From contig JAZNRE010000030.1 of assembly GCA_045590535.1 (NCBI GenBank), forward strand, positions 1 to 17,655: 17,655 nt of DNA, in the 5' to 3' direction. Shown here piece after piece: positions 13,272 to 17,655 of this stretch. The stretch's first letter is position 1. Each line of letters opens with the position of its first letter. The notes under the pieces were generated by a model that did no database searches, was not told the origin of the DNA, and was given only the letters and a program-made list of their open reading frames with translations. The translations under genes were made by a program, and so were the position numbers. Source of the stretch: UMGS755 sp045590535. Lineage in GTDB: Bacteria > Bacillota > Clostridia > UBA1381 > UBA9506.

Positions 13272-13650
13272 TAAGAAAAAGGAACTGATGATTCAGTTCT
13301 GCATAGCCTATAAAGGAATTTTAGAAAAGCATATGCTTTGTGCCACCGGTACAACGGGTGGATTGATTACCGAGGCAACCGGTCTTGAAATTCATCGGTT
13401 TTTATCCGGCCCTCAAGGTGGCGATCAACAGATAGGTGCCAGAATTGCCTATAACGAAATTGATTTGGTGTTGTTTTTCCGTGACCCGCTGACAGCCCAG
13501 CCTCACGAGCCGGATGTTACGGCGCTTCTGCGGTTGTGCGATGTGCATAATGTGCCTCTTGCCACCAATGTGGCAACGGCTGAAGTGCTGGTCCGCGGTT
13601 TGGACCGGGGCGATTTGGATTGGCGCGACATCGTGAATCCCAAATCTTGA
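13246..13650 (+). CDS. mgsA: Methylglyoxal synthase
   Basis: The product is 134 aa and converts dihydroxyacetone phosphate to methylglyoxal and phosphate, an overflow bypass of lower glycolysis in the cytoplasm. I chose the GTG at 13246 because NIALIAHDKKK is the usual family N-terminus and GGAAGGA lies just before it. The frame is open to an ATG at 13192, but that adds 18 untypical residues. Active-site residues are present: H8 and D9 with K11 in AHDKK, phosphate-binding ATGTTG (33-38), the catalytic Asp60 in GPQGGDQQIGA, D80 in FFRDPL, and H87 and D90 in PHEPD. The length is typical of the short bacterial form. It has its own promoter and terminator. Confidence 0.95.
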   Translation: MNIALIAHDKKKELMIQFCIAYKGILEKHMLCATGTTGGLITEATGLEIHRFLSGPQGGDQQIGARIAYNEIDLVLFFRDPLTAQPHEPDVTALLRLCDVHNVPLATNVATAEVLVRGLDRGDLDWRDIVNPKS

Positions 13651-13678
13651 TTTTTAGTTAGAACATGAACGATATTTA

Positions 13679-13710
13679 AAAACTCTGCGGCATCGTTGCA
13701 GAGTTTTTTT
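13679..13710 (+). terminator. Terminator of mgsA
   Basis: AAAACTCTGC (13679-13688) pairs with GCAGAGTTTT (13698-13707) around a 9-base loop; the T tract continues to 13710. It ends only 38 bases before ligA, whose own promoter I cannot identify clearly. Confidence 0.88.
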
Positions 13711-13747
13711 ACTAAAGTCTCTTTACGAATAAAAAAGGAGAACTCTC

Positions 13748-15727
13748 ATGACACAGAAAAGAATGAAGGAATTAACGGAATTTTTGCACTACCATGCCCA
13801 TCGGTATTATGTGCTTGACGATCCTGAAATTTCTGATTATGAATATGATATGGCGCTGCGGGAACTGGCAGAACTTGAAGAAGCGCACCCCCAGTGGAAA
13901 GACCCGGCATCACCCACCGAGCGTGTTGTGGGTGAAGTTTTAGAGGGCTTTGACCAGGTGGAACACACCGTGCCCATGCAGAGCCTTACCGATGCTTTTA
14001 GCCGTGAAGAAGTTATGGAATTTGATGAGCGGGTAAAAAATGCACTGGATGAGCCCTATGCCTATGGGGTGGAATATAAAATTGACGGTTTGTCTGTTTC
14101 CCTTGAATATGTGAACGGTGTTTTCACTCGTGGCTCCACCCGTGGTGACGGTCATGTGGGTGAGGATGTCACACAAAACCTCAAAACCATTCATGCCATT
14201 CCCCTGCGACTTGCTGTGCCCATTCCCTTTTTAGAGGTGCGGGGTGAGGTGTTTATCGGCAAAGAGGATTTTGCCAAACTGAATGCCGAAAGAGAGCAGG
14301 CGGGCGAGCCCTTATTTGCCAATCCCCGCAATGCAGCGGCAGGCAGCCTGCGGCAGCTTGACTCATCTGTTTGTGCTAAACGGCATCTTGACATTTTCAT
14401 TTTTAACATTCAAAGGGCAGAGGGCGTAACTTTTGAGAGCCATTGCGAAAGTCTGCATTATTTAAAAGACCAGGGCTTTAAGGTGGTGCCCGGCATCGGG
14501 ACTTATGCCACAATAGAGGAGGCCTTTAGCCGTGTGCTCGAAATTGGACGGGAGCGTGAAAGCCTTTCTTTTGATATTGACGGTGCGGTGCTGAAGGTTG
14601 ACCGTCTTGGCCAGCGGGAAGCTTTGGGCAGCACCAGCAAATGTCCCCGTTGGGCTCTTGCCTATAAATTCCCTGCCGAAACCAAAAAGACAAAGCTAAT
14701 TGATATTGTTTTGCAGGTGGGTCGCACGGGTGCCATCACACCTAATGCGGTTTTAGAACCGGTGCGGGTTGCCGGCTCAACGGTGCAAAGAGCCACCCTG
14801 CACAACATGGATTATATTAACGAAAAAGATATTCGCATTGGCGATTTTGTCTATGTGCGAAAAGCCGGCGATATTATCCCTGAAATTACAGAGGTTATCA
14901 AAGAAGAGCGAACCGGTGCTGAAAAACCCTTTGTTATGCCGGAAACTTGCCCCGAATGCGGTGAGAAAATTGAACGGATCGAGGGCGAGGCGGTTTATCG
15001 CTGCACAGGGGGTAACTGTCCGGCACAGCTCATGCGGAATTTGGAGCATTTTGCATCCCGTAACGCTATGGATATTGAGGGTTTGGGACCGGCGGTGGTT
15101 GAACAGTTGATGGAAGCCGGCTTGCTCTCTTCGGCAGCGGATTTATTCTTTTTGCGTTCGGAACAACTGACAGGGCTTGAACGGTTTGGCGAAAAATCGG
15201 CACAAAATTTAATTGATGCCATTCATGAAGCCAAAACAAGAGATTTATCCCGCCTGCTTTTTGCCCTTGGCATTCGCTTAAACGGTCAGCGTTCTTCGCA
15301 GATTTTGGCAAAAGCCTTTGGCACCATGGAAAATTTAATGCAGCAGGAAAAAGAAGCTCTTTCCGCCATTCATGAAATCGGCGAAAAAACGGCGGCTAAT
15401 GTTTATGACTATTTTCAAAACCCTCATAACCGTGAGTTGATCGAAAGGCTTAAAGAAGCCGGCGTGAATATGGTGCACCAATCAAGTGCCGATGTCAGTG
15501 GAGAGCTTGAGGGCAAAAAGTTTGTTGTCACGGGTCGGTTTGAAGAGCTTTCCCGTCAGGAATTGACAGAACTGATCGAACAAAAAGGCGGCACAGTGGC
15601 AGGCAGCGTTTCGAAAAAAACGGACTATGTCATTGCCGGTGAAGAGGCAGGTAGCAAGCTGGATAAAGCGCAGGCGCTGGGTGTTGCGGTTTTATCTTTA
15701 AAAGAGTTTTATGCCCTGTTGGGTTAG
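13748..15727 (+). CDS. ligA: NAD-dependent DNA ligase
   Basis: The product is 659 aa, full length, and seals nicks during replication and repair using NAD+. The ATG at 13748 follows AAAAAAGGAG. Domains in order: the Ia NMN-binding region (HYHAHRYYVLDDPEISDYEYD, about 14-34); the adenylation domain with the nucleotidylated lysine K111 in KIDG; the GSTRGDG and RGEVFI motifs; the OB fold near 320-390 with VGRTGAITP and RKAGDIIPEI; a four-cysteine zinc finger (CPECG followed by a CTGGNCPAQ stretch, about 401-428); helix-hairpin-helix repeats (430-560); and a C-terminal BRCT domain (about 585-659). Every key element is present. In many Firmicutes ligA is near pcrA and gat genes; here its neighbours are mgsA and an HPr-like gene instead. 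Confidence 0.97.
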   Translation: MTQKRMKELTEFLHYHAHRYYVLDDPEISDYEYDMALRELAELEEAHPQWKDPASPTERVVGEVLEGFDQVEHTVPMQSLTDAFSREEVMEFDERVKNALDEPYAYGVEYKIDGLSVSLEYVNGVFTRGSTRGDGHVGEDVTQNLKTIHAIPLRLAVPIPFLEVRGEVFIGKEDFAKLNAEREQAGEPLFANPRNAAAGSLRQLDSSVCAKRHLDIFIFNIQRAEGVTFESHCESLHYLKDQGFKVVPGIGTYATIEEAFSRVLEIGRERESLSFDIDGAVLKVDRLGQREALGSTSKCPRWALAYKFPAETKKTKLIDIVLQVGRTGAITPNAVLEPVRVAGSTVQRATLHNMDYINEKDIRIGDFVYVRKAGDIIPEITEVIKEERTGAEKPFVMPETCPECGEKIERIEGEAVYRCTGGNCPAQLMRNLEHFASRNAMDIEGLGPAVVEQLMEAGLLSSAADLFFLRSEQLTGLERFGEKSAQNLIDAIHEAKTRDLSRLLFALGIRLNGQRSSQILAKAFGTMENLMQQEKEALSAIHEIGEKTAANVYDYFQNPHNRELIERLKEAGVNMVHQSSADVSGELEGKKFVVTGRFEELSRQELTELIEQKGGTVAGSVSKKTDYVIAGEEAGSKLDKAQALGVAVLSLKEFYALLG

Positions 15728-15744
15728 AATGAATAAAAGCATGA

Positions 15745-15791
15745 AAAAGGGGCTGTTTAAAACCTTTCGGTTTTAAACAGCCCCTTTTAAG
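15745..15791. terminator. Bidirectional terminator between ligA and the HPr-like gene
   Basis: A perfect 20-bp stem (15745-15764 with 15769-15788) has the loop TTTC and A/T runs on both sides. It serves both convergent genes and is the strongest terminator in the window. Confidence 0.95.
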
Positions 15792-15798
15792 TACGATA

Positions 15799-16029
15799 TT
15801 ATTTCAGTTTGAATGCTTCCATTTCAGCGATGAAAGCGGCAGCGTCGTCAGAGTGAACTTCAACTTTGATGGGCTTACTTAAATCCAAGCTAAAGATGCC
15901 CATGATGGACTTAGCGTCAACCACATAGCGGCCGGAAGCCAAATCAACATCAAAGTTATACTTGTTGACAATATTCACAAAGTTCTTAACGTCGTTAATG
16001 GAATTTAACATGATATCAAAAGTGTTCAT
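15799..16029 (-). CDS. HPr-like protein lacking the phosphorylatable histidine
   Basis: The product is 76 aa. The start is ATG at 16029 on the minus strand, preceded by AGGAGG with good spacing; a longer frame to 16116 runs into the promoter and is rejected. The second half matches HPr well: KYNFDVDL, then DAKSIMGIFSLDL. An ungapped comparison with Bacillus HPr (offset five residues) puts Ser10 where the catalytic His15 should be and Asn12 in place of Arg17, so it cannot carry phosphate for the sugar phosphotransferase system. The regulatory Ser46 is kept as Ser41 in KSIMG. This is the logic of Crh, the Bacillus regulatory paralogue with Gln15 and Ser46, so a role in carbon catabolite control is plausible but unproven. 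The C-terminus is a few residues shorter than HPr. It is convergent with ligA. Confidence 0.88.
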   Translation of the reverse strand: MNTFDIMLNSINDVKNFVNIVNKYNFDVDLASGRYVVDAKSIMGIFSLDLSKPIKVEVHSDDAAAFIAEMEAFKLK

Positions 16030-16062
16030 AATGAAATACCTCCTAGTTTTTTTGTTGTTATT

Positions 16063-16091
16063 ATCATACACTACAATTAAAGCTTCGTCAA
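16063..16091 (-). promoter_or_regulatory. Promoter of the HPr-like gene
   Basis: On the minus strand, TTGACG (16086-16091) and TATGAT (16063-16068) have a 17-base spacer. The leader to the ATG at 16029 is about 25-30 bases and contains the AGGAGG site. Confidence 0.8.
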
Positions 16092-16177
16092 GTGAAAAAG
16101 AAAAAAATTCATACAAAATTTACCTTTTACTTTGCTTAAAAGAGAGAAACAACACCTGATAAAGATGCATGTCTCGG

Positions 16178-16206
16178 TTGACTTGTGGGGTGAGAATTGG
16201 TATAAT
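16178..16206 (+). promoter_or_regulatory. Promoter of the ymdB unit
   Basis: TTGACT at 16178-16183 and TATAAT at 16201-16206 have a 17-base spacer and a TGG extended -10. It is divergent from the HPr-like gene promoter about 90 bases away. Confidence 0.9.
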
Positions 16207-16250
16207 TGATGTAGGAAAATTCAATTGCGTGTTTAGAAAGGAATTAAAAC

Positions 16251-17018
16251 ATGAATATATTAGCCATTGGTGACATTGTTGGTGATGCGGGAACAGAGAT
16301 GTTCCTTTCTTCCATTGATGATTTAAAACGGCAATATGCAGTGGATTTTTGCATTGTCAACGGTGAAAATGCCTGCACAGGCAACGGCATCAGCCGCAAA
16401 AAAGCCGAGCAGCTTTTAGAGGGCGGTGCCGATGTTTTAACCATGGGCAATCACACTTTTCGGCAAAAAGAGGCAGCCGGTTTGCTCAGCCATAACGAGA
16501 GGATTATTCGCCCCTTAAATTATCCGGCCGGCACACCGGGTCGTGGCGTTTCTGTGTTTAATGTAGGTGGCGTGCGCATTGGTGTTGTGAACTTGTTGGG
16601 TCGAATTTATATGGACTATTTAGATTGTCCCTTTCAGGCAATTGACAAGGCGCTTAATACCCTCAAGGCCGATTTGATTTTTGTTGATTTTCATGCTGAG
16701 GCAACCAGTGAAAAAATCTCTATGGGCTGGTATTTAGACGGGCGTGTCACCGCCATGTTCGGCACGCACACCCATGTGCAAACAGCGGATGCCTGGGTGC
16801 TCCCCAAGGGCACGGGTTACATTACCGATTTGGGCATGACCGGTCCCGTTTATTCCTGCCTGGGTGTGAAAAAAGAAATCACATTAGAGCGGTTTAAAAC
16901 CTGCATACCCCAGCGGTTTGAATTTGCTGACGGCAAATCAAAACTTTGCGGGGCCCTTTTCCGTGTTGATGAAACAACCGGTCGCACTTTGGAGGTGGAA
17001 AGCATTTGTCTATCGTAA
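16251..17018 (+). CDS. ymdB: YmdB-family metallophosphoesterase
   Basis: The product is 255 aa. The ATG at 16251 follows AAAGGA. The protein belongs to the calcineurin-like family that includes Bacillus YmdB, a cytoplasmic phosphodiesterase active on 2',3'-cyclic AMP and needed for normal biofilm and motility decisions. Metal-binding residues appear in order: D8 in GDIVGD, E39 and N40 in NGEN, N67 and H68 in MGNHTF, H148 in DFHAE, and H173 and H175 in GTHTHVQTAD. GRIYMDYLDCPF and TDLGMTGP are family-typical. The length is usual. It overlaps the following gene by 13 bases. In Bacilli ymdB usually follows rny (RNase Y); here it has its own promoter. Confidence 0.95.
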   Translation: MNILAIGDIVGDAGTEMFLSSIDDLKRQYAVDFCIVNGENACTGNGISRKKAEQLLEGGADVLTMGNHTFRQKEAAGLLSHNERIIRPLNYPAGTPGRGVSVFNVGGVRIGVVNLLGRIYMDYLDCPFQAIDKALNTLKADLIFVDFHAEATSEKISMGWYLDGRVTAMFGTHTHVQTADAWVLPKGTGYITDLGMTGPVYSCLGVKKEITLERFKTCIPQRFEFADGKSKLCGALFRVDETTGRTLEVESICLS

Positions 17019-17566
17019 GCAAAGAAACTATGCGCCACTTTTTTATGGCAAAGCGTAATGAAACGGATGCAACACAATTGGCACAGTGGTCCCGGACGAT
17101 TACCAATCACATTTTGGATTATGTTATGCGATACCATTTGGGTACCGTAATGGTTTATGCCGATTTTCGACGGGAACCTGCCACGGCAGAACTGATTGAA
17201 AAGCTGTTAGAGCTGGGGGTGCGGGTGTGCCTGCCCAAATGCGAAAAGGACGGAAAGATGGACGCCTATGCTGTGGAGAGTATGGAAGATTTGGCACCGG
17301 GTCGGTTTGGCATTTTAGAGCCTGTTGGAGAAGCCGTGCTAAAACCGGAAGAAATCGAGCTTGTGCTTGTGCCCGGCTATGGCTTTGACAGCGACAAAAA
17401 TCGCTTGGGCTACGGCGGCGGCTACTATGACCGGTTTTTGCCTAAATGTAGCCGGGCCATGATTGCCGGGGTTTGCTACGGCAATTGTCTGGTTGAGACT
17501 TTGCCCACTGAACCCTTTGATGTGAAAATGGACTTGTTAATAACAGAAGACGGCTGTTTGATTTAA
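17006..17566 (+). CDS. 5-formyltetrahydrofolate cyclo-ligase
   Basis: The product is 186 aa. It converts 5-formyl-THF to 5,10-methenyl-THF using ATP, recycling a folate that inhibits one-carbon enzymes. I chose the TTG at 17006, seven bases after GGAGGTGG (16991-16998) inside ymdB; an in-frame ATG at 17030 has no ribosome site. The frame overlaps ymdB by 13 bases, so the two should be translationally coupled. Family motifs are VYADFRREPAT (50-60), LVPGYGFD (121-128) and NRLGYGGGYYDRFL (132-145), the signature that binds the triphosphate and Mg. Length matches the usual 180-200 residues. A terminator follows directly. Confidence 0.94.
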   Translation: MSIVSKETMRHFFMAKRNETDATQLAQWSRTITNHILDYVMRYHLGTVMVYADFRREPATAELIEKLLELGVRVCLPKCEKDGKMDAYAVESMEDLAPGRFGILEPVGEAVLKPEEIELVLVPGYGFDSDKNRLGYGGGYYDRFLPKCSRAMIAGVCYGNCLVETLPTEPFDVKMDLLITEDGCLI

Positions 17567-17574
17567 AGCACAAT

Positions 17575-17612
17575 CGGAATCATCTCATTTGCATGAGACG
17601 GTTCCGTTTTTT
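17575..17612 (+). terminator. Terminator of the ymdB-cyclo-ligase unit
   Basis: A 14-bp stem (17575-17588 with 17593-17606, several G-U pairs) closes on TTGC and is followed by six T's. The remaining 43 bases to the window end are AT-rich with no clear gene. Confidence 0.9.
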
Positions 17613-17655
17613 GCGTGCAAAATTTTGTTGTGAATAAAGTGTAAAATCTTAAATC

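Noticed and set aside
17607..17655. Promoter for a gene beyond the window end
   Set aside because: A TAAAAT lies at 17642-17647, but no -35 box is at acceptable spacing.
1..17655. CRISPR array, rRNA or complete insertion sequence
   Set aside because: No regularly spaced repeats, rRNA sequence or transposase frame was seen.

Overview
The window looks like chromosome from a strictly anaerobic, low-to-moderate GC Firmicute of class Clostridia. The evidence is strong AGGAGG-type ribosome sites, TTG/GTG starts, near-consensus sigma-A promoters with 17-base spacers, maturation genes for [FeFe]-hydrogenase (a TM1266-type regulator, hydG, hydF), and NAD-dependent ligase, HPr-like and YmdB proteins of Gram-positive type. 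I cannot name a genus.

Layout. 1-186: a tRNA-Pro(UGG) with a consensus promoter, a leader hairpin and its own terminator. 187-605: no convincing protein gene, but a dense run of stem-loops ending in a strong terminator (437-476). 606-3669: an accessory island of polymorphic toxin modules. It has one complete gene (MuF-like head-protein domain, hydrophobic pre-toxin linker, C-terminal toxin) overlapping its immunity gene, followed by a headless second module. That second module keeps about 200 bp of the MuF segment, then a different linker and toxin tip, then a second immunity gene. Both modules end in the same short hairpin-forming repeat. The duplicated MuF segments are in the same codon phase, so one recombination event would swap the toxin tip. 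This is the most interesting part of the window.

3670-6850: remnants of a REP-like repeat, a major facilitator transporter with a TTG start, and a neurotransmitter:sodium symporter-family transporter. 6851-10066: [FeFe]-hydrogenase maturation genes. A TM1266-like ACT regulator is followed by an unusual attenuator-like element, then hydG and hydF. hydE and the hydrogenase itself are not in the window. 10104-12910: a PLP-dependent Orn/Lys/Arg-type decarboxylase closely spaced behind hydF, then NAD-type glutamate dehydrogenase on its own consensus promoter. Together with the Na+-coupled symporter this suggests amino-acid fermentation with H2 disposal, but that is inference from proximity.

12911-17655: housekeeping genes. 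These are methylglyoxal synthase with a long leader that holds a possible small ORF, ligA, a convergent minus-strand HPr-like protein that has lost the phosphorylatable histidine, ymdB, and an overlapping 5-formyltetrahydrofolate cyclo-ligase gene. Most transcription units end in clear Rho-independent terminators, so unit boundaries in this half are well defined.
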